Origin: Streptomyces ortus
GTDB lineage: Bacteria > Actinomycetota > Actinomycetes > Streptomycetales > Streptomycetaceae
DNA: 64,000 nucleotides
Direction: 5' to 3'
Assembly (NCBI RefSeq): GCF_026341275.1
Contig: NZ_JAIFZO010000002.1
Span: forward strand, 3,998,118-4,062,117
Shown: in pieces, positions 51,352 through 60,290 of the stretch
How the letters are laid out: each line of letters begins with the position of its first letter
How positions within the stretch are numbered: position 1 is the stretch's first letter
Made by a program: the position numbers and the translations under genes
The notes under the pieces: generated by a model
The model's database searches: none
Seen by the model: the letters and a program-made list of their open reading frames with translations, nothing else
Told to the model about the DNA's origin: nothing

Positions 51352-52238
51352 GCGGCCGTCACCTCCGAGGACTCCCCGTCGAGGGTGAGCAAGTAACCGT
51401 CCTCCAGGGTCGGTTCGACGAGCTCGGCGCCCTCGGGGGGCTCGCCGACGTTACGGAAGGAACCCGTGCCCGTGCGCCAGCCGGCCCACGCGCCCGGGTC
51501 GCGTTCACTGCTGCTCCAGACCCGGCCGGCCGCCCGGGCGGTCAGGTCGGCGGGGGTGCCCTCGAAGCGGATCCGGCCGCGGACCATGACGATCACGCGG
51601 TGGCAGAGCATCGCGACGTCCTCGGTCTGGTGAGTGGACAGCAGGACGGTCCGCCCCTCCCCCGCCCGGGCGATCAACTCGCGGAAACGCATGCGCTGTT
51701 CGGGGTCGAGGCCGACCGTCGGCTCGTCCAGGACCAGGAAACCGGGGTCGCCGACGAGGGCGGCGGCCAGCGCGACCCGCTGGCGCATCCCGCCGGAGAG
51801 CTTCTTGATCCGCTTGCTCCGTACGTCGGACAGCGCGACGGCGTCCAGCACCCGGCGCACCTCGCGGTGCCGGGCGGTGCGGTTCGTCAGCTCCTTCAGG
51901 ATCGCCACGTAGTCGACGAACTCGAACGCCGAGAAGTCCGGGTGGAAACCGGGTGCCTGCGGCAGATAGCCCAGCGCGCGCCGCACCTCCTGCCGGCCTG
52001 CCGAGGTGCCCGGGTCGTTGCCGAGCACCGTGAACGCTCCCTTGTCCGGGGGCACAGCCGTGGCCAGGACCCGCAACAGGGTGGTCTTGCCCGCCCCGTT
52101 GGGCCCGAGCAGCCCGGTGACGCCCTCACCGAGTCGCACGGACACGTCGTCCAGGGCGGCCGTTCCCCCATAGCGGAGGGTCAGCCCGGCGGCGGACACC
52201 GTCGGTACCGAAAGAGGTGCCGGGGACAGGTCGGACAT
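51348..52238 (-). CDS. ABC transporter ATP-binding protein
   Basis: This 296-residue ATPase has Walker A GPNGAGKTT, the signature motif KLSGGMRQRVALA, Walker B FLVLDEPTVGLD and the switch His in LLSTHQTED. A C-terminal extension of about 70 residues is divergent. It pairs with the downstream permease genes, overlapping by ATGA. Confidence 0.88.
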   Translation of the reverse strand: MSDLSPAPLSVPTVSAAGLTLRYGGTAALDDVSVRLGEGVTGLLGPNGAGKTTLLRVLATAVPPDKGAFTVLGNDPGTSAGRQEVRRALGYLPQAPGFHPDFSAFEFVDYVAILKELTNRTARHREVRRVLDAVALSDVRSKRIKKLSGGMRQRVALAAALVGDPGFLVLDEPTVGLDPEQRMRFRELIARAGEGRTVLLSTHQTEDVAMLCHRVIVMVRGRIRFEGTPADLTARAAGRVWSSSERDPGAWAGWRTGTGSFRNVGEPPEGAELVEPTLEDGYLLTLDGESSEVTAA

Positions 52239-52325
52239 GCGTGACTCCAGTGGATCCCGTGGATGAGGGCGATGGCAGGAGGGGCGGGAGGGGACGGAAG
52301 CAGAGGACGAGGGGCGAAGCGGCCC

Positions 52326-52493
52326 TCATCCGTCGCCCCCGTCGGAGGAAGAGGAGGACGACGAGCCCCGCTTGCCGGAGGAGACGGCCAGGAGGACCAG
52401 GACGGCGAAGTAGAGCACCTTGTAGAGCACCGAGGCGATCATCAGCAGTACGGCTCCGAGCAGCTTGAAGCGCCTGCGCCAGGCGACCGACAT
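52326..52493 (-). CDS. 55-residue single-pass membrane protein
   Basis: This small protein starts MSVAWRRRFKLLGAVLLMIA, has one or two hydrophobic stretches and a Ser-rich tail (SSSSSSSDGGDG). Its ATG overlaps the anti-sigma stop (TGATG). It belongs to the sigma/anti-sigma/ABC operon; function unknown. Confidence 0.6.
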   Translation of the reverse strand: MSVAWRRRFKLLGAVLLMIASVLYKVLYFAVLVLLAVSSGKRGSSSSSSSDGGDG

Positions 52494-53410
52494 CACGCCG
52501 CACCCCCGTCCCTGTAGCCCGTGAAGTCCCCGAACGGTGTATGCGCCGAGGTCGAGTCGAAGCGGTCGCGCCGGAGATAGAAGAACCCGGCGGCGAGCAC
52601 GGCGACCGCGGCGGCGGCGCTCTGCCCCGCCACCGTGTAGGGCGCGGGAGTCCCCTCGGCGGTCGTCCTCTGCGCGATCAGCAGCAGGGCGATCCACGTA
52701 CCCCCGACCAGACCCGGCGCGAGAACCGGGCCGAGCCGGGGCGTCAGCGCGAGCCCGGTCGAGGTGAGCGCGAGCGCCGGCAGCAGCCAGGCCAGGGCCC
52801 GCAGTCCGTACGAGGGGAGCGCGAGCGTCGCCAGACCGTTCAGAGCGAGGGCGGCGGCCAGCACCGGCACCGTGCGGATCATCAGCAGCCGGAACCCGTG
52901 CGTCGGCGACACCACCGCCATCTCGTACGTCGGGTCGAGCACCGGCCCGTACGACAGCGCGACCCCGGCGAGGGGCAGCAGCGGGGCGAGAGCGAGGAAC
53001 AGCGACGGGCTGTCGGGTGCCCCGGCGAAACTGGTCGCGAGCACCGTGAGGAACAGCACGGCGACGACCGCGACCAGCCACGACCGGCGCAGCACCGGCG
53101 TCGCGGCCAGCAGCCGCGCGGTGTGGTCGGCCACCCCGGCCCGGACGAGCAGCGACTCCAGGAGCCCCGGTCGCGGCACGTCCAGTTCGGCGTCGAGCCG
53201 CTCCCAGCCCTCGTCCAGCGGGACCGGGTCGCTCACCTCGGCGAGGGCCGCCCGGCAGCGCGCGCAGGCCATGAGGTGGGTGTCGGCCGACCAGAGCATC
53301 GGGGCCGCCAGCTCCCCCCGTACATACGCGCGGAGGTCGTCCTCCGCGACGTGCCAGGTCATGCCACTGCCGTCCTGATCGCGCATCCCGCTCGTGTCGT
53401 CGTCGCTCAT
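52493..53410 (-). CDS. zinc-finger membrane anti-sigma factor
   Basis: This 305-residue protein has an N-terminal cytoplasmic zinc-binding anti-sigma motif H-x3-C-x2-C (HLMACARC, about residues 45-52), then about six membrane segments. It probably holds the ECF sigma factor encoded upstream (53407-53949, ATGA overlap) at the membrane until a signal arrives. Confidence 0.85.
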   Translation of the reverse strand: MSDDDTSGMRDQDGSGMTWHVAEDDLRAYVRGELAAPMLWSADTHLMACARCRAALAEVSDPVPLDEGWERLDAELDVPRPGLLESLLVRAGVADHTARLLAATPVLRRSWLVAVVAVLFLTVLATSFAGAPDSPSLFLALAPLLPLAGVALSYGPVLDPTYEMAVVSPTHGFRLLMIRTVPVLAAALALNGLATLALPSYGLRALAWLLPALALTSTGLALTPRLGPVLAPGLVGGTWIALLLIAQRTTAEGTPAPYTVAGQSAAAAVAVLAAGFFYLRRDRFDSTSAHTPFGDFTGYRDGGAA

Positions 53411-53949
53411 GCCAACTCCTCCCGCAGCTGCTTGCGGGCCCGAAGCGCCCGTGTCTTGACCGTCCCCGGCGGGATGCCGAGCAGGACGGCCGCCTCCCGG
53501 GTGGTCAGCCCGTCTATGACCGTGGCCTGCAGGACCGACCGCAGCTCCGGCGACAGCCGGACGAGGGCGCCCGCGAGGTCCCCGTGCTCCACCCCCGCGA
53601 GCACGCGCTCCTCCGCGGACGCCTCCTCGCGGTGCCGCAGCCGCGCCAGCGCCTGCCGCATCCGGCCCCGGGCGCCGTCACCCCGCAGAGCGTCGATGAG
53701 GCGGCGCGAGCCGATGCGCCACAGCCAGCCGGCCACGTCGCCCTCCTCGCGGTAGCGGGCGCTGCCGCGCCACACCGCGAGAAACGTCTCCTGCACGACC
53801 TCGTCGACCGTCCCCGCGTCGGAACAGCGGCCCCGCAGCCTCGCTCCGAGCCACGGCGCATACCGCCGGTACAGCTCTTCGAAGGCGCGCCGGTCACCGT
53901 CCGCTGCGATGGCCCGCAGCAGCTCTCCGTCGCTTCTCGTTTCCCTCAC
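53407..53949 (-). CDS. ECF-type RNA polymerase sigma factor
   Basis: This 180-residue sigma factor has region 2 (FEELYRRYAPWLGARL to VDEVVQETFLAVWRGS) and region 4 (LRSVLQATVIDGLTTREAAVLLGIPPGTVKTR). GTG 53949 is the start. Its zinc-finger anti-sigma and an ABC exporter follow in one operon, suggesting it turns on that exporter and probably its own operon. Confidence 0.9.
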   Translation of the reverse strand: MRETRSDGELLRAIAADGDRRAFEELYRRYAPWLGARLRGRCSDAGTVDEVVQETFLAVWRGSARYREEGDVAGWLWRIGSRRLIDALRGDGARGRMRQALARLRHREEASAEERVLAGVEHGDLAGALVRLSPELRSVLQATVIDGLTTREAAVLLGIPPGTVKTRALRARKQLREELA

Positions 53950-54060
53950 ACCCCCTCATCGCACGAGCCCCCCGGATCGGTTCACGCCACCGCGAGAAGT
54001 TTCCGGAATCCTCGATTCACCTTGTGAACGCCCGATCCACCTTGACAGGCCTCCGGGCTT

Positions 54061-54100
54061 CCATCACCCTTTCACTACTCAATTAGTGCAAGGGTGATGG
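54061..54100. promoter_or_regulatory. 40-bp near-perfect palindrome, YtrA-type operator
   Basis: Left arm CCATCACCCTTTCACTA and right arm TAGTGCAAGGGTGATGG are complementary except at one position, around a 6-base centre (CTCAAT). It ends five bases before the GTG of the GntR gene. It is a strong candidate for the autoregulatory operator. Confidence 0.7.
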
Positions 54101-54104
54101 TCGC

Positions 54105-54494
54105 GTGGTCGAGTACCGCATCGACCGGCGCAGCGGTGTCGCCACGTACGTCCAGATCGTCCAGCAGACGAAGCGGGCGCTGCGCCTGGGCGTGCTCGAG
54201 CCCGGCGACAGGCTCCCCACGGCCCGCGAGGTCGTGGAGGCCACCGCGATCAATCCGAACACCGTGCTCAAGGCCTACCGCGAGCTGGAACGCGAGGGCC
54301 TGGTCGAGGCCAGACGCGGACTCGGCACGTTCGTGCGGCGCTCCCTGGGCTCCGCACCCGCCGACCACACCGCCCTGCGCTCGAAGCTGACGGCCTGGCT
54401 GGACGAGACACGCAAGGAAGGCCTGGAGCGCGAGGACATCTCCGCGCTCTTCACCTCCGTACTGGACGAGAAGTGCCCTGAGGGGGAGCGATGA
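54105..54494 (+). CDS. YtrA-subfamily GntR regulator
   Basis: This 129-residue short GntR protein has an HTH in ATYVQIVQQTKRALRLGVLEPGD and TAINPNTVLKAYRELEREGLV, with only a small C-terminal dimerisation part. YtrA regulators sit next to ABC transporter genes and repress them. Here the transporter gene behind it is a remnant, so the regulator may have lost its target. Confidence 0.88.
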   Translation: MVEYRIDRRSGVATYVQIVQQTKRALRLGVLEPGDRLPTAREVVEATAINPNTVLKAYRELEREGLVEARRGLGTFVRRSLGSAPADHTALRSKLTAWLDETRKEGLEREDISALFTSVLDEKCPEGER

Positions 54495-55017
54495 ACAGGG
54501 ACGGCGAAGGGACCGCGCTCGAAGCGGCCGGGCTGGGCAAGCGGTACCGGCGCAGGCGTGGACCTGTACTACAGGAGTGCTCCTTCCGGCTGCCGTCGCC
54601 GGCGGCGCGCTGGTGGGACGCGAGCTGGAGAACGGCACCGCCGAGCTGGCCTGGACCCAGTCCGTCTCCCCGGCCCGCTGGCCGGCCGCCAAGCTCGCGG
54701 TGCCCGCGCTGCTGCTGACGGCCGGCGGGACGGTGTTCGTCCTCGTGTTCCGCTGGGCGTGGGCGGCCGACCGGGACCTGATGGGCGACGACTGGACGTT
54801 CCACGACGTGTTCGCCGCGCGCGGGCCCGCGCTGGTCGCGTACGCGCTGTGCGGGCTGGGGGTGGGAGCGCTCGCCGGATTGAAGGCAGAGACTGCGCCG
54901 TTCCCCGCGCTCCTTTCGGGGCGCAGCCCCTGCCGTGGGGTGCGGGACGGCGTGCCGGGCGGCCATGTGGACGTCGGGGGGTCTCCCGCCGATATCCCGC
55001 ACGTCATGTCGCCGTAA
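54491..55017 (+). pseudogene. ABC transporter remnant made by internal deletion
   Basis: The frame at 54491 begins like an ABC ATPase (ALEAAGLGKRYRRRRGPVLQ) but after about 33 codons, near 54590, it meets sequence of an ABC-2 permease read in another frame (GGALVGRELENGTAELAWTQ). So the Walker motifs and the first part of the permease are missing. The permease part is itself cut near GVGALAGL (about 54870) and runs into a dispersed repeat. The overlap with the GntR stop is still intact. It is most likely non-functional. Confidence 0.75.
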
Positions 55018-55198
55018 CCAGTGATTCAGACAGGCTTGCGACCCTCGGGCAATGAACCCCGCCCCGCCCGAGCCCTCGCCTCCGCCGGAGCGCGAGCCCT
55101 CCCCGCAGAGGAGGAACGGAAGCACGCACATCGTCGCGGCGCTTCCTCCCGCTCTCTCCGACGCGCCTGTTTCCGGCCCGGCACGGAAGAATGGGTTC

Positions 55199-57430
55199 AT
55201 GAGCCAGCCCAATGCCCAGGCACAGGTGCAGCACCCGCAGCCGTCCGTCGGCTCCATAGCCGCTCACCGCCCGCACACCGTGGCGGCGAACGTCTCCGAC
55301 CTGGAACCCGACCTCGACGCCGACCTCGACGAGTACGAGGATCTCGTCCAGGACGGCGTCCAGCTTCCGCAGGGCCGGTTCCTCGACCGGGAGCGCAGTT
55401 GGCTCGCGTTCAACGAGCGAGTCCTCGAACTCGCCGAGGATCCGAACACACCTCTCCTCGAACGGGCGAAATTCCTGGCCATCTTCGCCAGCAACCTGGA
55501 CGAGTTCTTCATGGTCCGGGTGGCCGGTCTGAAGCGGCGCATCGCCACCGGTGTGGCCACCCGCTCGGCCTCCGGCCTGCAGCCCCGCGAGGTCCTGGAG
55601 ATGATCTGGGCCCGCTCGCGCGAACTGATGGCCCGGCACGCCGCCTGCTACCAGGAGGACGTGGCACCGCAGCTCGCGGAGGAGGGCATCCACCTCGTCC
55701 GCTGGAGCGAGCTGTCCGAGAAGGAGCAGGCCCGCCTCTTCACCCTCTTCCGCCACCAGATCTTCCCCGTCCTGACCCCCCTCGCGGTCGACCCGGCGCA
55801 CCCCTTCCCGTACATCTCGGGTCTCTCCCTGAACCTCGCGGTCGTCGTGCGCAACCCGGTCTCCGGGCACCGCCACTTCGCCCGCGTCAAGGTGCCGCCG
55901 CTGCTTTCCCGCTTCCTGGAGGCCTCCCCGAACCGCTTCGTCCCCATCGAGGACGTCATCGCGGCCCACCTGGAGGAGCTCTTCCCCGGCATGGAGGTCC
56001 TGGAGCACCACACGTTCCGCCTCACCAGGAACGAGGACCTGGAGGTCGAGGAGGACGACGCCGAGAACCTGCTGCAGGCCCTGGAGAAGGAACTCATGCG
56101 GCGCCGCTTCGGCCCGCCGGTGCGCCTGGAGGTCGAGGAGTCCATCGACCGGTACGTACTGGACCTGCTGGTACGGGAGTTGAAGATCTCCGAGGCCGAG
56201 GTGTACCCGCTGCCGGGTCCCCTGGACCTCACCGGCCTCTTCGGCATCGGCGCCCTCGACCGGCCCGAGCTGAAGTTCCCGAAGTTCATCGCGGGAACCC
56301 ACCGCGACCTCGCGGAGGTCGAGTCGGCGTCCCCGCCCGACATCTTCGCCGCCCTGCGCGAACGCGACGTCCTGCTGCACCACCCGTACGACAGCTTCTC
56401 CACCTCCGTCCAGGCGTTCCTCGAGCAGGCGGCGACGGACCCCGACGTGCTGGCGATCAAACAGACGCTGTACCGCACGTCGGGCGACTCCCCCATAGTG
56501 GACGCCCTCATCGACGCCGCCGAGTCCGGCAAGCAGGTCCTCGTCCTCGTCGAGATCAAGGCACGCTTCGACGAGCAGGCCAACATCAAGTGGGCCCGCA
56601 AACTGGAGGAGTCGGGCTGCCACGTGGTCTACGGCCTCGTCGGCCTCAAGACCCACTGCAAGCTGTCGCTCGTGGTGCGCCAGGAGGGCGACACCCTGCG
56701 CCGCTACAGCCACGTCGGCACGGGCAACTACCACCCCAAGACCGCCCGCCTGTACGAGGACCTGGGGCTCCTGACCGCCGACCCACAGGTGGGCGCGGAC
56801 CTCTCCGACCTCTTCAACCGGCTCTCCGGCTACTCCCGCCGCGAGACGTACCGCCGGCTGCTCGTCGCGCCCAAGTCCCTGCGCGACGGCCTGATAGCGC
56901 GCGTCAACAAGGAGGTCCAGCACCACCGTGCCGGACGCCCCGCCCATGTCCGCATCAAGGTCAACTCGATGGTGGACGAGGCGCTCATCGACTCGCTCTA
57001 CCGCGCCTCCCAGGCCGGCGTACCGGTCGACGTCTGGGTACGCGGAATCTGCGCGGTACGCCCCGGCGTCGCGGGCCTGTCCGAGAACATCCGCGTACGG
57101 TCCGTCCTCGGCCGCTTCCTCGAACACTCCCGGGTCTTCGGCTTCGGCAACGGCGGCGAGCCCGAGGTGTGGATAGGCAGCGCCGACATGATGCACCGCA
57201 ACCTCGACCGGCGTATCGAAGCCCTGGTGAGGATCACCGACCCGGCCCACCGGTCGGCCCTCACGCGGCTGTTCGAGACCGGTATGTCCGACACCACTTC
57301 CTCCTGGCACCTGGGGCCCGACGGCGAATGGACCCGGCACGCGACCGACGCCGAGGGCCAGCCCCTGCGCAACGTCCAGGAGATGCTCATAGACGCCCGG
57401 AGGCGCCGGCGTGGCACAGCAACACCTTGA
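55199..57430 (+). CDS. ppk: polyphosphate kinase 1
   Basis: This 743-residue enzyme makes inorganic polyphosphate from ATP. The N-terminal helical domain begins LPQGRFLDRERSWLAFN, the active domains contain the autophosphorylated His (about residue 505) in HVGTGNYHPKTARLY, and a second conserved site lies in IGSADMMHRNLDRR. ATG 55199 is chosen because it fits the family's start. It overlaps the CHAD gene that follows. No Pho box was found by eye in the 180 bases upstream, which border the pseudogene. Confidence 0.93.
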   Translation: MSQPNAQAQVQHPQPSVGSIAAHRPHTVAANVSDLEPDLDADLDEYEDLVQDGVQLPQGRFLDRERSWLAFNERVLELAEDPNTPLLERAKFLAIFASNLDEFFMVRVAGLKRRIATGVATRSASGLQPREVLEMIWARSRELMARHAACYQEDVAPQLAEEGIHLVRWSELSEKEQARLFTLFRHQIFPVLTPLAVDPAHPFPYISGLSLNLAVVVRNPVSGHRHFARVKVPPLLSRFLEASPNRFVPIEDVIAAHLEELFPGMEVLEHHTFRLTRNEDLEVEEDDAENLLQALEKELMRRRFGPPVRLEVEESIDRYVLDLLVRELKISEAEVYPLPGPLDLTGLFGIGALDRPELKFPKFIAGTHRDLAEVESASPPDIFAALRERDVLLHHPYDSFSTSVQAFLEQAATDPDVLAIKQTLYRTSGDSPIVDALIDAAESGKQVLVLVEIKARFDEQANIKWARKLEESGCHVVYGLVGLKTHCKLSLVVRQEGDTLRRYSHVGTGNYHPKTARLYEDLGLLTADPQVGADLSDLFNRLSGYSRRETYRRLLVAPKSLRDGLIARVNKEVQHHRAGRPAHVRIKVNSMVDEALIDSLYRASQAGVPVDVWVRGICAVRPGVAGLSENIRVRSVLGRFLEHSRVFGFGNGGEPEVWIGSADMMHRNLDRRIEALVRITDPAHRSALTRLFETGMSDTTSSWHLGPDGEWTRHATDAEGQPLRNVQEMLIDARRRRRGTATP

Positions 57431-58520
57431 CCCGACGGCCGGACCCGTGGCCGGGGACGCCCTCGCGGCATACCTGCGGGCCCAGGCCACGGAGTTCCTC
57501 CGCGCGCTGCGCCAGCACCGGGAGACCGGTGGCGCGGCGGGTGGGGGTCCCTCCGCGCGAGCGCAGTCGAGCGTGGGGGAGAACGGCTCGAAGGAGGCCG
57601 TGGACGCGGCGCGCGCCCTGCGCCGCTCGGCCCGCCGTATCAGCGGCACCCTGCACACCTTCCGGCCCCTCCTCGACGAGGCCTGGTCGGAGGGCATGCG
57701 CCCCGAACTGGCCTGGCTCTCGGGGACCCTGGCCCGCGAACACGCGTACGGGGCCCGTCTGGAACGGCTGCTCGCGGCGCTGCACCGCCTTTCCGGCTCG
57801 GCGGCCTTTCCCGTGCAGGCCGCCTCCGAGGTACGGCCGGAGAAGGGCCAGCTGACCGTCGGCGCGGCCAAGGCGGGCGCCCTCCTGGAGCGCCAGCTGA
57901 CCCTCGCCCGCACCCGCGCCCACTCGGCCGCGCTGCAGGCCCTGGGCTCCAGCCGCTTCCACGCCGTCGCCGACAACGTGGCCGTACTGGCCAGCGAGGT
58001 CCCGCTGACCGCCGCGGCGACGAAAGCCGGGACGGGCGGGACAGCCGGGACAGCCGGGACGGGCCACGCGGCTTCCGCCGGGCTCCAGCCGCTGGCCGCC
58101 GCCGCGGAGGACCGCCTCAGCGACGCCGTCGCCGGGCTGCCCCTGGTCACCGCGGGCCACCCCTACAACTCGGAGGCCCTCGTCCACGGCCTCTCCACCG
58201 ACACGGCCCCGCAGCCCCAGGACGCCCCCTGGCACCAGGTACGCCTCCTGCTGCGCCTGCACCGCTACGCGCGCGAGGTCGTCCTCGGCGACGAAGTCCT
58301 CCTGGACGTCCGCCTGTTGAACGCGGGCCAGGCCCTTGACCGGCACCGCGACGCGGCGGAGGCCGCCGCCGCGGCGGCCTCGGCGGCCCGCACCCCGCGG
58401 ATCGCACCCGCGACGGCGTACGCGCTCGGCGTGCTCCACGCGGACCAGCGGCACGAAGTGGAAGCGGCCAGGTTCACGTTTCAGCGAGCCTGGATGAGGG
58501 AGACGGTCGGCACTCCGTGA
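57411..58520 (+). CDS. CHAD-domain protein
   Basis: This 369-residue helical protein is rich in conserved Arg/His (ALRRSARRISGTLHTFRPLLDE), typical of CHAD domains, which bind polyphosphate. It starts at GTG 57411, inside the ppk end (20-base overlap), so expression is coupled to polyphosphate synthesis. A Gly/Thr repeat (AGTGGTAGTAGTG) near residue 205 appears to be a lineage-specific insertion. Confidence 0.87.
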   Translation: MAQQHLDPTAGPVAGDALAAYLRAQATEFLRALRQHRETGGAAGGGPSARAQSSVGENGSKEAVDAARALRRSARRISGTLHTFRPLLDEAWSEGMRPELAWLSGTLAREHAYGARLERLLAALHRLSGSAAFPVQAASEVRPEKGQLTVGAAKAGALLERQLTLARTRAHSAALQALGSSRFHAVADNVAVLASEVPLTAAATKAGTGGTAGTAGTGHAASAGLQPLAAAAEDRLSDAVAGLPLVTAGHPYNSEALVHGLSTDTAPQPQDAPWHQVRLLLRLHRYAREVVLGDEVLLDVRLLNAGQALDRHRDAAEAAAAAASAARTPRIAPATAYALGVLHADQRHEVEAARFTFQRAWMRETVGTP

Positions 58521-58563
58521 GGGCTCGACCCGACGGAGGCCGCCACTCGCGATCGGAGGCCCA

Positions 58564-59004
58564 GTGCACGCGAACGGACATCCCGCGCCCATGGACGCAG
58601 AACCGGTGCTCGCGGCGGGCTGCGTCCTGTGGCGCCGCTCACCGGCCGACGGCGAACTGCAGATCTGCCTGGTCCACCGGCCGAAGTACGACGACTGGTC
58701 GCACCCGAAGGGCAAACTGAAGTCCGGCGAGGACACGCTCGCCGCGGCGCTGCGCGAGGTCGAGGAGGAGACCGGGCACCGGTGTGCGCCGGGGCCGCGG
58801 CTGACGACCCTCCGCTATGTGGCCAACGACCGGCCCAAGCAGGTCAGTTACTGGGCCGCCGAGGAGACGGGCGGCACCTTCGTCGCCAACCGTGAGGTGG
58901 ACCGGGTGCTGTGGCTCGCGCCGGCTGCCGCGCGCGGGAGGCTCACGCAGGCGCGGGACCGAGGGCTGGTGGACGAGCTGGTGTCGGTGCTGCGGCGCGT
59001 GTAG
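58564..59004 (+). CDS. Nudix hydrolase (MutT1-like)
   Basis: This 146-residue enzyme hydrolyses nucleoside-diphosphate-linked substrates. The Nudix box is GKLKSGEDTLAAALREVEEE, all key Glu present. It follows the ppk and CHAD genes on the same strand. GTG 58564 or ATG 58591 may be the start. In mycobacteria, MutT1 clears oxidised nucleotides; this protein lacks the second, histidine-phosphatase domain. Confidence 0.9.
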   Translation: MHANGHPAPMDAEPVLAAGCVLWRRSPADGELQICLVHRPKYDDWSHPKGKLKSGEDTLAAALREVEEETGHRCAPGPRLTTLRYVANDRPKQVSYWAAEETGGTFVANREVDRVLWLAPAAARGRLTQARDRGLVDELVSVLRRV

Positions 59005-59058
59005 CCCCGCACAGGACAGACGACCGCGCCGTTCCCCGCGCCCCTGAAGGCGCGGGCC

Positions 59059-59223
59059 TCACCTGGCCGCGGTCAGATGGTTCTCGGCGTCCGTGCGGGC
59101 CAGACTCCGGGCTCTTCTCGCCGGGCCCCGCCAGCCGCAGATGCATCGAGCCAGGCAGAAAGGCCCTTGCTCGACCGTCGTCGTCCGGTGTTCCAGGGGA
59201 GTGATCTCTTCCTGCTGCGCCAC
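59059..59223 (-). CDS. 54-residue Cys-containing small protein
   Basis: This short protein begins VAQQEEITPLEHRTT, and its centre GPFCLARCICGWRGPARRAR holds three Cys, possibly metal-binding with nearby residues. I recall similar short proteins in other Streptomyces. It is convergent with the Nudix gene. The start at GTG 59223 is tentative; the frame is open further upstream. Confidence 0.5.
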   Translation of the reverse strand: MAQQEEITPLEHRTTTVEQGPFCLARCICGWRGPARRARSLARTDAENHLTAAR

Positions 59224-59353
59224 GCGCCCCACCGTACCGATGCCCGGTAAACGCTTCCCCATGCCGGGCGTCCGCGTGACAACACCCCCCACCAGTCGTT
59301 AAGGGAACGACACGAGACCCGCCCAAGGACGTCCCGGCTGGGGGTAGCAGGCG

Positions 59354-60190
59354 ATGGTGGAGCGGCGAAAACGAGGAGACGGGGCGGTGGCCCTGGCCGC
59401 CGCGGCGACGGGGCTGCTGCTCTGCGCCACCGGATGCGCGGGCGGCGGGGCCGCCTCCGACGACGCCCGGACCGCCGAGGACCCCGTCGAGGTGCTCCAC
59501 GGAGCGGCCGGCAACCTGGTCCGCGCCGGTACGTCCAAGGCGCGTACGTCCATGGAGATGGCGACCGGCGGCACCCGCGTGACCATCCGCGGCGAGGGTG
59601 TCTACGACTTCGCCGACCAGGTGGGCCGGCTGAAGGTACTCCTCCCGCAGGACCCGGCCGGCGACGACGCCCACCGCCCCATCACCGAGCTCCTCGCACC
59701 GGGCGCGCTGTACATGAAGAACCGCGGCGCGGGTGTACCGAGCGACAAGTGGGTGCGCGTCGACACGGCCACGCTCTCCGACGGGAACCTGGTCACGGGC
59801 GGTGCGACCGATCCGTTCGCCGCCGCGGAACTGCTGCGGGGCGCGCGCACGGCGACGTACGTGGGCAGGACGGCGGTCGCGGGCACGGCGGTACGGCACT
59901 ACCGGGGCACCGCCGACCTCACGGTGGCCGCGCGCGATGCCTCGGCGGGCAACCGGAAGGTGCTGCGGGCGGCGGCGAAGGGCTTCGCCACGGCGACGGT
60001 CCCCTTCGACGTCTACCTCGACGAACAGGGGCGCATCCGCAAGGTCCGCCACCGCTTCAGTTTCGTGAACGGGCAGCGGAAGGACACGGTCGCGGTGTCC
60101 TCCACGACGCTGCTCTACGACTTCGGCGCCGCTGTCGACGTACGTCTGCCGAAGACGAAGGACATCTTCGCCGGGCGGATCGCCGAGTGA
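59354..60190 (+). CDS. lipoprotein of the LppX-like type
   Basis: This 278-residue exported protein has a lipobox LLCATGCAG, with the lipid-bearing Cys at about residue 28. The mature part (about 45-278) has alternating beta strands with the motif VTIRGEGVYDF and TVPFDVYLDEQGRIRKV, similar to actinobacterial LppX/LprAFG-like lipoproteins that carry lipids. Substrate unknown. Confidence 0.78.
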   Translation: MVERRKRGDGAVALAAAATGLLLCATGCAGGGAASDDARTAEDPVEVLHGAAGNLVRAGTSKARTSMEMATGGTRVTIRGEGVYDFADQVGRLKVLLPQDPAGDDAHRPITELLAPGALYMKNRGAGVPSDKWVRVDTATLSDGNLVTGGATDPFAAAELLRGARTATYVGRTAVAGTAVRHYRGTADLTVAARDASAGNRKVLRAAAKGFATATVPFDVYLDEQGRIRKVRHRFSFVNGQRKDTVAVSSTTLLYDFGAAVDVRLPKTKDIFAGRIAE

Positions 60191-60290
60191 GGGAACGGTG
60201 GCGGGCGGGGCCGGAAATGGTCCGTTGGTGCCATGCGCTGTCCGTGGACCGCTCCCTACTCTAGGAAGTCGGTATCGGCAGGAAGAGGTG

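Noticed and set aside
55018..55198. Pho boxes upstream of ppk
   Set aside because: Known ppk promoters in Streptomyces have PhoP direct repeats of the GTTCACC type; none was found by eye here or before pit. A position-weight-matrix scan could still detect degenerate sites.
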